This document shows, piece by piece, positions 1 through 7,506 of a stretch of DNA of 11,877 bases. The stretch covers positions 1 to 11,877 of the forward strand of contig CAMWVZ010000019.1 in assembly GCA_947177845.1 (NCBI GenBank). The letters are read 5' to 3'. The stretch is from an uncultured Bacteroidales bacterium (GTDB lineage: Bacteria > Bacteroidota > Bacteroidia > Bacteroidales > P3). The notes beneath the pieces were generated by a model. The model was not told the origin of the DNA. It made no database searches and was given only the letters and a program-made list of their open reading frames with translations. Each line of letters opens with the position of its first letter. Within the stretch, counting starts at the first letter, position 1. The position numbers and the translations under genes were made by a program.

Positions 1-2
1 TT

Positions 3-38
3 GGCTACCAAGAGATAGTCCTCAAGGAGAAAGGATAG
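3..38 (+). CDS. possible 3' end of an upstream gene (partial)
   Basis: Read in this frame, the first bases give a short peptide tail (GYQEIVLKEKG) ending at a TAG immediately before the terminator hairpin, as expected for the end of an upstream gene. The frame starting at base 1 also stops early (LATKR, TAG at 16-18), so the frame choice is a guess. Too little is present to name a product. Confidence 0.3.
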   Translation, partial: GYQEIVLKEKG

Positions 39-71
39 AGAGGCGTAGCGTGGGCTACGCCTCTTTTTTTT
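38..71 (+). terminator. rho-independent terminator of the upstream gene
   Basis: A perfect 10-bp stem (GAGGCGTAGC at 40-49 pairing with GCTACGCCTC at 54-63) closes a 4-nt loop (GTGG). An uninterrupted run of eight T follows at 64-71. The first T residues can also pair with A39 and, by wobble, G38. This is a textbook intrinsic terminator. It lies just ahead of the U32 gene: the T-run ends two bases before that gene's Shine-Dalgarno sequence. Confidence 0.85.
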
Positions 72-73
72 GG

Positions 74-80
74 AAGGAGG
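74..80 (+). promoter_or_regulatory. strong Shine-Dalgarno site for the U32 gene
   Basis: AAGGAGG is a complete anti-SD match, which is notable because Bacteroidota genes often lack one. It sits 7 nt before the ATG at 88 and only 4 nt before the ATG at 85, so it favours 88 as the start codon. No TAnnTTTG promoter element is visible between the terminator and this site, and there is no room for one. Confidence 0.75.
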
Positions 81-87
81 CTTTATG

Positions 88-2001
88 ATGCCCACACGGA
101 ATAAGATAGAACTTCTTGCTCCCGCCGCCGATTTCGAGGTGGCGAAAGCGGCCATAGATGCCGGTGCGGATGCCGTGTATATGGGCGGGCCGGCTTTCGG
201 GGCGCGGGTGCGGGCTTCCAATTCCTTGCAAGACATCGAAAAGACGGTGCGTTATGCCCACCGCTACGCCTCGCGTGTGTTTCTTACGCTCAACACCTTA
301 ATTTATGAAGACGAGATGCCGGCGGCCGTGGAATTGGCGCGGCAGGCCTACAACATGGGCGTGGATGCGCTGTTGATTCAGGATTTGGGATTGTTGGAGG
401 CGGGATTGCCGCCTATCGAGCTTCACGCCAGCACGCAATGCCATATAGACAGTGTGGAGAAAGCGCTTTTTCTGCAAGCGTTGGGTTTTAAGCGTTTGGT
501 TTTGGCGCGCGAACTTTCGTTGCGCGAGATTGCAGCCATTTCGCAGGCGGTGAAGATAGAAACCGAAGCTTTTATACATGGGGCTTTGTGCGTGAGTTAC
601 AGCGGACAATGCTATATGAGTTGCTATACCACGGGGCGGAGCGGCAATCGGGGAGAGTGCAGTCAGGCGTGCCGTTTGCCCTACGATTTGGTTAACGGGC
701 GCGGGGAGGTGTTGCTCAAGAACCGCTATCTGCTTTCCATGAAAGACCTCAATGCCGATGCGTATATAGAGGATTTGGTGAAGGCGGGCGTGTCGTGTCT
801 CAAGATAGAGGGGAGGTTGAAGGAGGTGGATTATGTGAAGAATGTAACCTATTGGTATCGTAAGCGTTTAGATGCTGTCTTGCGGAATTTTCCAACGTGT
901 GTCAAGGCGTCGCAGGGCGAGGTGCAGACCGATTTTCAACCCGATTTACAGAAAACTTTTCATAGGGAATACACTTCTTTTAATTTGTCGGGAAAGCGTG
1001 AAGACTGGGCGGTTTTCGAAACCCCCAAGGCTATGGGATGCAGGGTGGGGAAGGTGCGTAAGGCCGAACTTCGGCGCAACAGGGAGGGCTTTTGGCGGCT
1101 GGATTTGCAGGTGGAGGGCGAGGTTGCTTTTTCGGCGGGCGACGGAATTTGCTATGTGGATGCGCGTGGCGATTTGCAGGGCGGGAATGTGGAAAGGGTG
1201 GAGAAGTCCAAGGGCCTTTTTCTCTTGGAAATGGCGGCGCCTTCGCAGAATGTGGCGGAACTTCCCGTGGAGGGGACGATGCTCTATCGCAACCGCGACA
1301 AAATTTTCGACAAAACGTTACAGACGGCGGTGTTCAGCAGGACTTTGGCCGTGCACGCTGTGTTCGATGCCAAGGAAAGATGTTTTTCTTGGCGTGATGA
1401 AGACGGCAACGAGGTGAGGGCGTGCCTGAACGAAGACGAGGTGCAGCCCGCGCGCAATCCCGAAGCGGTGCCCGCCAATTTCGCCGCGCAGACGGGCAAG
1501 TTGGGCGGTACGGCCTATCGTTTGGAAAATTTTGAATATAAGGGTGATGAACTTTTCTTTGTGCCCGCTTCCACGCTCAACCGCGTCCGTCGCGACTTGG
1601 TGGAGAAGATGAATGCTTTGCGGGAGGAAAGATACCGGCCCGCCGCCTCGGTTGCTGCGGACACGCCCGTTTCGGCTGTTGCCAAAGACCTTGCCGTTCC
1701 CGCCCCGGCTTTGGACTACCGTGTCAACTGCGCCAACAGCTACGCCCGACGGCTTTATTCGGGCGCGGATGCAGTGCCGGTGGAACCTGCCTACGAGCTG
1801 GAGATGGAGAAGCACCGTCGGCAACCCAACGAGCCGTTGATGCTCTGCAAACACTGCATCCGCGCCCAAACGGGACAATGCCTCAAGCGAAACAAGGTGT
1901 CGGACAAGTTCAAGGGCGATTTGTTTTTGCGTTCGGCAAACCATAAATTCGCATTGCGTTTCGATTGCGAGGCTTGCAGAATGGAAGTCCGCTCGTGCTG
2001 A
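88..2001 (+). CDS. rlhA: U32-family 23S rRNA C2501 hydroxylase (RlhA/YdcP type)
   Basis: A 637-residue protein, close to E. coli RlhA (about 650), matching it from end to end as I recall that sequence. RlhA makes 5-hydroxycytidine in 23S rRNA; the reaction is reported to depend on prephenate and iron-sulfur cluster assembly. Visible motifs: N-terminal IELLAPA, then DAVYMGGPAFGAR, HASTQC (about 113-118), the U32 signature IHGALCVSYSGQC...GECSQACRLPY (about 163-199, cysteines near 168, 175, 191 and 195), LSMKD (216-220) and KIEGR (239-243). The C-terminal domain carries CKHC (587-590), C598 and FDCEAC (627-630), probable metal or Fe-S ligands. The family is often annotated 'U32 peptidase' or 'collagenase PrtC', but RNA hydroxylation is the better supported role. 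ATG 85 is an alternative start; the SD spacing favours 88. The gene is followed 30 nt later by the lipoprotein gene and is probably cotranscribed with it. RlhA identity is by full-length resemblance; a tRNA-hydroxylating paralogue (TrhP type, shorter) is less likely. Confidence 0.93.
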   Translation: MPTRNKIELLAPAADFEVAKAAIDAGADAVYMGGPAFGARVRASNSLQDIEKTVRYAHRYASRVFLTLNTLIYEDEMPAAVELARQAYNMGVDALLIQDLGLLEAGLPPIELHASTQCHIDSVEKALFLQALGFKRLVLARELSLREIAAISQAVKIETEAFIHGALCVSYSGQCYMSCYTTGRSGNRGECSQACRLPYDLVNGRGEVLLKNRYLLSMKDLNADAYIEDLVKAGVSCLKIEGRLKEVDYVKNVTYWYRKRLDAVLRNFPTCVKASQGEVQTDFQPDLQKTFHREYTSFNLSGKREDWAVFETPKAMGCRVGKVRKAELRRNREGFWRLDLQVEGEVAFSAGDGICYVDARGDLQGGNVERVEKSKGLFLLEMAAPSQNVAELPVEGTMLYRNRDKIFDKTLQTAVFSRTLAVHAVFDAKERCFSWRDEDGNEVRACLNEDEVQPARNPEAVPANFAAQTGKLGGTAYRLENFEYKGDELFFVPASTLNRVRRDLVEKMNALREERYRPAASVAADTPVSAVAKDLAVPAPALDYRVNCANSYARRLYSGADAVPVEPAYELEMEKHRRQPNEPLMLCKHCIRAQTGQCLKRNKVSDKFKGDLFLRSANHKFALRFDCEACRMEVRSC

Positions 2002-2031
2002 ACGCGGGGCGCGTTTTTACATTTCAAAAAA

Positions 2032-3975
2032 ATGAAAAGACAGACTTGGATGTTTTTCGGAAGCAGGGCGATGATGCTCGTGGCGATGGCAGGCATAGCC
2101 GTTTCGTGCGCCAATTACAGTTCCGCGCCCACGGGAGGCCCCAAGGATCTGGCTCCCCCCGTGCTTCTGAAAGCCGAGCCCCCGCAAGGCACTGTCGGTT
2201 TCACGCACGATAAAATCAATCTAACCTTCGACGAATTCGTGGTGTTGCAGAACACCGATAAAATCATCGTTTCCCCGCCCTTGGAAAGAATTTCCTACAG
2301 CTCCAACCTCAAGACGGTGACGGTGCTTATCGAAGATTCTTTGGCAGAAGGAACAACCTATTCCATTAATTTTAAGGATGCTGTGGGCGATTTGCACGAG
2401 TCTACGCCCCTGCGCGATTTCACCTATGTCTTTTCTACGGGAAAGACCATAGACAGCGGTTTCCTTTCGGGTATACTGCTCGATGCGTTCGACAACAAAC
2501 CCGTCAAGGAGGCTTCGGTTCTGCTCTATGCGCAACTTCCCTCCGAATACCCGCCCGCGACGCCGCCCGCCTATGTTTCCGTTACCGATGCGGAAGGCTT
2601 CTTTACGTTTTCGCACATTAAGGAAGGCTGCTATCATGTTTTGGCGATAGCCGAGGAGAGCCGTGATTATCAACTTAATCCCGTTGAGGAGAAAATGGCT
2701 TTTTCGGAAGACTGCTGGCAGACGCAGGCTTTTCAGGCGCCGGTGCTCTTTTCGAAATCCGCCCGTCAGAAAGAGAGCGACACCGCGATTCGTGCCGCCT
2801 ACGATACGGCTTTGCAGAGAGCCAAAAGAACGGCTTTCGGTGCGGCGGAAGACAGCAATCATCGTTTGTTCCTCTATCAAGACTGGCAGGAGGATGTTTT
2901 CTTGAAAGAGGCTAAATGGAATGCACGGGGCGAAATTCTCCTGACGTGGTACTACAAGCCCGATTCTGCCTTGCTCCGCTATGAGTTTCTGCCGTCCTAC
3001 GCCGACGAAGAGATAGTGGCGCAGGCACAGAAAGGCGCCGATACGTTGTCTGTGGAGGGCAAGCGCGACCGTCGTTCCCGTCGGGCGGGTGCACGCGCCG
3101 CCGACACGGCCGATTTGCCCGACCTCACTTGGCCTTCGCGTCTGCGAATGCTTGAAATGGCGCAGGACGATCCTTTGCAGACCAAGCTTTGGTTCAACAA
3201 CTATGCCGTCGACGATTTGCGCTTGGTGCTCCACAACGGGGCGTATGCCGATACGGTGGAACTTACGCTTCCCATGTCGGCGGCGCGTTCCAAAGACACC
3301 ACGGCCTTTCGTGTTTCGGTGCAGGCCTCCACGCTTCTGCACACCGACAGTTTAGTGCTGGCATTCACGCTTCCTTTGGAAGAGATAGACTTGAATCAAG
3401 CACAGTTATACCAATATTTTACAGACGAAGAAGGCCGCAAGGACACTACCGAAATCAATATGGGGAACGTGCGTGTGGAGCGTATGCATCCGCAACGGAT
3501 TTCTCTCTCCTATGCGTGGAAACCCGGCAGTGCCTATCAACTTTTTCTGCCACCCTCCTGTTTTTCCGACCCCCTCGGCCGCAGCATAGACACTACGTTT
3601 TTGCGTTTCTCGGTGTCCGACCCGCTCAATTTCGGACAGGTGGCGGTGAGCCTTTTAGGTTTGGAAGAGGGAAAGAATTATGTATTGCAGATGGTGAATG
3701 CCACGAGCAATTATAAAACCGTTTTGTTTCAGAGAAGTCTGAAAGGCGGAGCCGGCGATGCCGAGATAGACGGAAAACGCGCGCAGACTGTGGAATTTCC
3801 TTACGTAAAACCCGGAAGCGTTACGTTTGTGCTCTTTGAAGATGCCGATAACAATGCCCGCTGGGATGTCGGTCACTATCCTGCCCGCCTTCAACCCGAA
3901 AAACGCTACTATTTTCCCAAAACGCTCCAAGTGGAAGCCGATTGGCGCATAGAGGAAACTTGGAACATCGAATAG
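2032..3975 (+). CDS. SbsA Ig-like domain lipoprotein
   Basis: A 647-residue predicted lipoprotein. A basic N-terminus and hydrophobic stretch end in a lipobox (GIAVSC, Cys26), so it should be exported and lipid-anchored. Just after the Cys comes SAPTGGPKD...PPVLL, the typical opening of a Bacteroidota family with an SbsA-like Ig domain (Big_5), here about residues 40-136, including LTFDEFV and IIVSPPL. Residues about 144-225 resemble a carboxypeptidase-regulatory-like beta-sandwich (GILLDAFDNKPVKEASVLLY ... TDAEGFFTF). A basic linker (KRDRRSRRAGAR) lies near 342-353. The C-terminus has the family ending FEDADNNARWDVGHY...YYFPK...EETWNI (602-646). The precise function of the family is unknown to me; a surface or periplasmic structural role is inferred. 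There is no SD; an A-run precedes the ATG, which is common in this phylum. It ends 9 nt from a convergent gene. Confidence 0.9.
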   Translation: MKRQTWMFFGSRAMMLVAMAGIAVSCANYSSAPTGGPKDLAPPVLLKAEPPQGTVGFTHDKINLTFDEFVVLQNTDKIIVSPPLERISYSSNLKTVTVLIEDSLAEGTTYSINFKDAVGDLHESTPLRDFTYVFSTGKTIDSGFLSGILLDAFDNKPVKEASVLLYAQLPSEYPPATPPAYVSVTDAEGFFTFSHIKEGCYHVLAIAEESRDYQLNPVEEKMAFSEDCWQTQAFQAPVLFSKSARQKESDTAIRAAYDTALQRAKRTAFGAAEDSNHRLFLYQDWQEDVFLKEAKWNARGEILLTWYYKPDSALLRYEFLPSYADEEIVAQAQKGADTLSVEGKRDRRSRRAGARAADTADLPDLTWPSRLRMLEMAQDDPLQTKLWFNNYAVDDLRLVLHNGAYADTVELTLPMSAARSKDTTAFRVSVQASTLLHTDSLVLAFTLPLEEIDLNQAQLYQYFTDEEGRKDTTEINMGNVRVERMHPQRISLSYAWKPGSAYQLFLPPSCFSDPLGRSIDTTFLRFSVSDPLNFGQVAVSLLGLEEGKNYVLQMVNATSNYKTVLFQRSLKGGAGDAEIDGKRAQTVEFPYVKPGSVTFVLFEDADNNARWDVGHYPARLQPEKRYYFPKTLQVEADWRIEETWNIE

Positions 3976-3984
3976 CGCGGAAAA

Positions 3985-5007
3985 TTATTCCCCAATCATC
4001 AGGTTACAGCCCCGTATATCGCTGTGGGCGAAGCGTCCCTTGACTTCGAAAGAAAGGTCGGGATGTTGGATGCCCAAGTCTTGCGTGGCGATGAAGGGGC
4101 AGGAATGGAGGTTGCCGAGGTCGATGATGTTGATGCCGCCCACATGGTCGAAGTTCTCGTATTGCAGCGGGTCGAGGGTTTTGCGAATCATCACGCGCAT
4201 CCACGGAGGACAGGAGAAACGGTATTCCTTATTTGTGATATAGGCTTGCGAAGTGAGTTCGCACATACCGTATTCCGAAAGCACGGCAGGCACCCGAAAG
4301 GCTTTTTTCAAGATAGCGTGAAACTCCTCCTTGGGCAATTCCTGCCGTTTGCCTTTCATGCCGCCCGTCTCGAAAATCAAGGCTTGCGACAAATCCATGG
4401 GATATTTTTCGGCCAAGTCCCAAAGCGCATAACTGAGCCCGAAAAGCACAGGCTTGACGGCTTGCGAAGCCCCGTAGGTGCGCAGTTTTTCGGCCAATTC
4501 CTCCTCATGGTTCAGATAAAAACCGTTTTCGGGATGGCCGCTTTCCTCCATAAGCCCTTTCAGCATATAAATCAGCGAGGAATGCGGTTGTGTGGAGGGT
4601 TCGGGCGTGAGCGCGAAGAACACGTAGCGGCGTACATCGCCGAAAAAATGTTCGAATCCGCGCGTAAAGCATCGGCGGTAATGCGCCAGACTTCCCATGT
4701 GATGCGTGCTCCGCACCGCTCCCTGCGAGCCGGTTCCCGAACTCAGAAAATAGTGTTCGCTTTCGATGCCCTCCAAAAACACCTTGCGCGTCTTAAAAAC
4801 CTCAATAGGCAGAAAGGGAATCTGTCGGAGCGTTTTCACCTCATTTGCATCAAACGAAGAATCAAGCGCCTGCACATACAGACGGTAAACGGGATTTTGT
4901 TCGTAATGAAGATGAAACAGCTCCAAGGCAAGGTTGCGGAAATCATCTTCGTTCCGAATCTCGAAAATCTTTGAAGAAAGGGCATTTAACTGCTCTTGTG
5001 TGTGCAT
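3985..5007 (-). CDS. LuxE-like acyl-protein synthetase / acyltransferase
   Basis: A 340-residue cytosolic protein of the LuxE family (acyl-protein synthetase, adenylate-forming superfamily). LuxE activates a fatty acid with ATP as acyl-AMP and transfers it to a protein cysteine; the substrate here is unknown. Adenylation-type motifs are in order: SSGTGS (89-94, the phosphate-loop position, usually SSGTTGS), ETGGMKGKR (213-221), SEYGMCELTSQAY (244-256, the YGxTE-like motif), IIDLGNL (294-300), TQDLG (308-312) and GRFAHSDIRGCN (324-335). The frame is open 351 nt further upstream, but that extension crosses the promoter and coding region of the divergent gene and looks unlike protein, so I start at the ATG at 5007 (MHTQEQ). 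No luxC (acyl-CoA reductase) or luxD (thioesterase) gene is beside it. Many Bacteroidota carry this gene as a lone 'acyl transferase'. Family assignment is firm, biological role open. Confidence 0.9.
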   Translation of the reverse strand: MHTQEQLNALSSKIFEIRNEDDFRNLALELFHLHYEQNPVYRLYVQALDSSFDANEVKTLRQIPFLPIEVFKTRKVFLEGIESEHYFLSSGTGSQGAVRSTHHMGSLAHYRRCFTRGFEHFFGDVRRYVFFALTPEPSTQPHSSLIYMLKGLMEESGHPENGFYLNHEEELAEKLRTYGASQAVKPVLFGLSYALWDLAEKYPMDLSQALIFETGGMKGKRQELPKEEFHAILKKAFRVPAVLSEYGMCELTSQAYITNKEYRFSCPPWMRVMIRKTLDPLQYENFDHVGGINIIDLGNLHSCPFIATQDLGIQHPDLSFEVKGRFAHSDIRGCNLMIGE

Positions 5008-5013
5008 TTTTTG

Positions 5014-5021
5014 TAAATTTG
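5014..5021 (+). promoter_or_regulatory. Bacteroidetes-type -7 promoter element for the lipoprotein-mrdA-rodA run
   Basis: TAAATTTG matches the Bacteroidetes sigma-ABfr -7 consensus TAnnTTTG exactly. It lies in the 66-nt divergent gap, facing the plus-strand lipoprotein gene at 5074; a start site a few bases downstream would leave a leader of roughly 45 nt. The -33 element is poor: only a TTG at 4996-4998, about 15 bp away and inside the first codons of the minus-strand gene. On the minus strand I see no comparable element for the LuxE-like gene. Confidence 0.55.
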
Positions 5022-5073
5022 TCGGTTGCGGCCTCAGGATACCCTGCGGCGCATAACCCAAACACCGAACACT

Positions 5074-5631
5074 ATGCCGCCAAAAGTACGCATTTTTCCG
5101 AGATTGCCTTTGCTGGCGACATTCTGTGTGCTTGCCCCGCTCGTGGCTTCCTGCGTCAAACCGAAAACCTTTCCCATAGAACCCTATATAGAATTTCGTC
5201 AAAATATCCTCACCTACACGCCCACCGCCGCGGGAGACAGCGTACCCTCCCTCGAAGTGGAGTTTTATTTTCAGGACGGGGACGGCGATATAGGCCGCAT
5301 CAACGAAAACGAGGTGTTTCCCTACGTGGGCGACTCTCTCTACAATCTTCATTTTCAATTATACAAAGTGCTTTCCGATAGCCTGCTCGAAAGCGTCTAT
5401 CTGCCCGACACCACGGGCGAATGGCACCCCATAGCCTACCACTATCACTTGCATTATATGGAGCCGGTCAACGCCAACCATTCGCTCAGCGGCCTCATCC
5501 GCTGGAAGGTGGACGATTTCGCCATCACGGCAAGTATGTTGGAAAACAATACGATTTGCTACGGCATCTATCTCTACGACCGTGCGTTGCACAAAAGCAA
5601 TGTAATTTACACAGACCCAATCCGACTTTGA
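5074..5631 (+). CDS. small DGDGDIG-type lipoprotein
   Basis: A 185-residue predicted lipoprotein. The signal peptide ends in a lipobox (LVASC, Cys27). The mature part has EVEFYFQDGDGDIG (61-74), the Asp/Gly-rich hallmark of a small Bacteroidota lipoprotein family, and ends with YLYDRALHKSNVIYTDPI (167-183), also typical. The DGDGD stretch could bind calcium, but this is inference. The frame opens at a TTG at 5026, but that leaves no leader after the promoter element and adds 16 residues ahead of a normal signal peptide, so ATG 5074 is preferred. Its stop is 1 nt before the mrdA start, which suggests translational coupling and makes it a candidate envelope partner of PBP2. No function is known to me. 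Confidence 0.87.
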   Translation: MPPKVRIFPRLPLLATFCVLAPLVASCVKPKTFPIEPYIEFRQNILTYTPTAAGDSVPSLEVEFYFQDGDGDIGRINENEVFPYVGDSLYNLHFQLYKVLSDSLLESVYLPDTTGEWHPIAYHYHLHYMEPVNANHSLSGLIRWKVDDFAITASMLENNTICYGIYLYDRALHKSNVIYTDPIRL

Positions 5632-5632
5632 G

Positions 5633-7486
5633 ATGAAACGCTATACCCTGAATAAAAGTGCAGTCTTAATCGCTATTTTTCTGGCGGTGGGCCTGATTTA
5701 TTGGATTCGCCTGTTTCAATTGCAGATTATAGACGACTACGCCAGCGAAGCGCAGAACAACACCATCCGCAACAAAGTGCAATATCCCGGGCGGGGGCTC
5801 ATTTTAGACCGCAACGGCGAAATCATTGTCTACAACGAGCCTGTCTACGACCTTATGGTAATTCCCGGACAGGTGTCGGTGGACGAGACAGACTGGAATC
5901 TGCTGGCCGATTTGCTGGAGCTCGATTCGGCGGGTGTGCGGGAACGCTATGCCAAGGCCCGCGCCTACTCGCGCTATGCGCAGTCGGTGTTCGAAAGGCA
6001 GATTTCGAAAGAGGTTTACGGGCGTTTGCAGGAATATCTCTATCTCTTTCCCGGATTCGATGTGCAGAGCCGCACGCTCCGTCGCTATCCCAAGCCTATT
6101 GCGGCGCATGTGTTGGGCGATGTGGGGGAGGTGAGCGAAGAGGAAATCAAACGCAATCCGCACTATCAGCCGGGAGATTATATCGGCAAGAGCGGTTTGG
6201 AGAAATTCTACGAGGAGGAATTGCGGGGCAAGAAAGGGGTGAAGGTGGTGATGGTGGATGTGCGGAATCGGGAAAAGGGCAGCTATAAAGATGGGGCGTT
6301 GGATTCGCTTCCCATTCCGGGAGAAAAACTCTACACCACGCTCGACGCGGGTTTGCAGGAGTATGCCGAATGGCTGATGCAGGGCAAGCGGGGCAGTATC
6401 GTGGCCGTGGAACCCTCTACGGGCGAGGTGCTTGCGTTGGTGTCCGCGCCCGGCTACGACCCCAACCTCATGGTGGGGCGTGTGCGCAGCCGCAACTACA
6501 ACATGTTGCTCACCGACCCGCAGAAACCTTTGTTCAACCGTGCGCTCATGGCCTACTATCCGCCGGGCTCCATTTTCAAGCTTCCGCAGGCTTTGATTGG
6601 TTTGCAGGAGGGGGTAATCCGCGCGGGCACCGGCTTTCCCTGCGATAAAAGTCTTGTGGGTTGCCACAATCACGCCGACGCGCTGTCGGTGGCGGAGGGC
6701 GTGAGAAACTCCTGCAATCCCTATTTCTATCAGGTATTCCGCAGGGTCATCATGCAGGGGAAAGACCCGAACCGCTTTATAGACAGCCGTCTCGGCATGG
6801 AGCAATGGAACAAATACATCAAGTCTTTCGGCTTCGGCACACGTTTGGATATAGACTTGAGCGACGCCAAGGCGGGCTATATTCCCGACGCGGCCTATTT
6901 CGACCGCTATTACGGCAAGAACCAATGGGCGTTCAGCACCATCTATTCGTTGAGCATAGGGCAGGGTGAAGTGAGTCTGATTCCTTTGCAAATGGTGAAT
7001 TTGGCCGCGATTATGGCCAATCGGGGATATTATATCACGCCGCATTTGGTGCGGGCTATCGGCGAAGACCAGCGTCCTCCCGAAATGGATTTGTCGCCGC
7101 GCGTGCCGCCTATCGACAGAAAACACTACGACCCGGTGGTGGAAGGTATGTACGGCGCGGTTCACCTGCCGGGCGGCACCGCGCGGCGAGCCTATATCGA
7201 CAGCATTGTGGTGTGCGGCAAAACCGGCACCTCGCAGAATCCGCACGGTAAGGACCATGCGGTGTTTATCGGTTTCGCGCCCAAGGACAATCCCCAAATC
7301 GCCGTATCGGTGTTTTTGGAAAACAGCGGTTTCGGAGGCACATGGGCGGCGCCCACCGCCAGCCTGCTGATAGAAAAATACCTCACAGGCAAGGTGCAAC
7401 GCAAGTGGCTGGAAGAACAGGTGCACGACTTCACCATTTTCACCTACGACGAAAAAGGTAGAATCATCGGCCCTCCCGCACATTAA
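5633..7486 (+). CDS. mrdA: penicillin-binding protein 2 (peptidoglycan DD-transpeptidase)
   Basis: A 617-residue class B penicillin-binding protein. It crosslinks peptidoglycan stem peptides during side-wall elongation, working with RodA. It has one N-terminal membrane anchor (about 9-28) and a periplasmic body. The pedestal domain starts with YPGRGLILDRNGEIIVYN (51-68), characteristic of PBP2/PBP3 proteins, and contains YIGKSGLEKFYEEELRG (183-199). Transpeptidase motifs are complete: SxxK as SIFK (Ser313 nucleophile, Lys316), SxN as SCN (360-362) and KTGT (530-533). Cysteines at 337 and 344 flank the segment CDKSLVGCHNH. PBP2 rather than PBP3 is indicated by the length, the GKSGLE segment and the adjacent rodA. 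The start is 1 nt after the preceding stop with no clear SD. The last codons and stop codon lie in the first copy of an exact 20-bp tandem duplication. The reading frame is intact. Confidence 0.96.
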   Translation: MKRYTLNKSAVLIAIFLAVGLIYWIRLFQLQIIDDYASEAQNNTIRNKVQYPGRGLILDRNGEIIVYNEPVYDLMVIPGQVSVDETDWNLLADLLELDSAGVRERYAKARAYSRYAQSVFERQISKEVYGRLQEYLYLFPGFDVQSRTLRRYPKPIAAHVLGDVGEVSEEEIKRNPHYQPGDYIGKSGLEKFYEEELRGKKGVKVVMVDVRNREKGSYKDGALDSLPIPGEKLYTTLDAGLQEYAEWLMQGKRGSIVAVEPSTGEVLALVSAPGYDPNLMVGRVRSRNYNMLLTDPQKPLFNRALMAYYPPGSIFKLPQALIGLQEGVIRAGTGFPCDKSLVGCHNHADALSVAEGVRNSCNPYFYQVFRRVIMQGKDPNRFIDSRLGMEQWNKYIKSFGFGTRLDIDLSDAKAGYIPDAAYFDRYYGKNQWAFSTIYSLSIGQGEVSLIPLQMVNLAAIMANRGYYITPHLVRAIGEDQRPPEMDLSPRVPPIDRKHYDPVVEGMYGAVHLPGGTARRAYIDSIVVCGKTGTSQNPHGKDHAVFIGFAPKDNPQIAVSVFLENSGFGGTWAAPTASLLIEKYLTGKVQRKWLEEQVHDFTIFTYDEKGRIIGPPAH

Positions 7487-7506
7487 TCGGCCCTCCCGCA
7501 CATTAA
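7466..7506 (+). repeat. exact 20-bp tandem duplication across the mrdA stop codon
   Basis: Two identical 20-bp units (beginning ATCGGCCC, ending CACATTA) lie head to tail at 7466-7485 and 7486-7505, and base 7506 continues the match. The first unit carries the last mrdA codons and most of its TAA; the second is a non-coding copy. Removing one copy would leave mrdA unchanged and put its stop 10 nt, not 30 nt, before rodA, so this looks like a recent slippage duplication. Confidence 0.95.

Noticed and set aside
88..2001. Reading the U32 protein as a secreted collagenase or protease
   Set aside because: There is no signal peptide, and the full-length similarity including the C-terminal Cys domain is to RlhA-type RNA hydroxylases; the 'PrtC collagenase' label is historical.
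2221..3342. 373-codon minus-strand frame within the Ig-like lipoprotein gene
   Set aside because: The plus-strand product has a lipobox and family-typical ends; the antisense product is basic and low in recognisable content.
4024..4974. 316-codon plus-strand frame opposite the LuxE-like gene
   Set aside because: The minus strand matches the LuxE family end to end with ordered adenylation motifs; the plus-strand translation shows none.
5008..5358. N-terminal extension of the LuxE-like protein
   Set aside because: It would cross the promoter and first half of the divergent lipoprotein gene, and family members begin near MHTQEQ.
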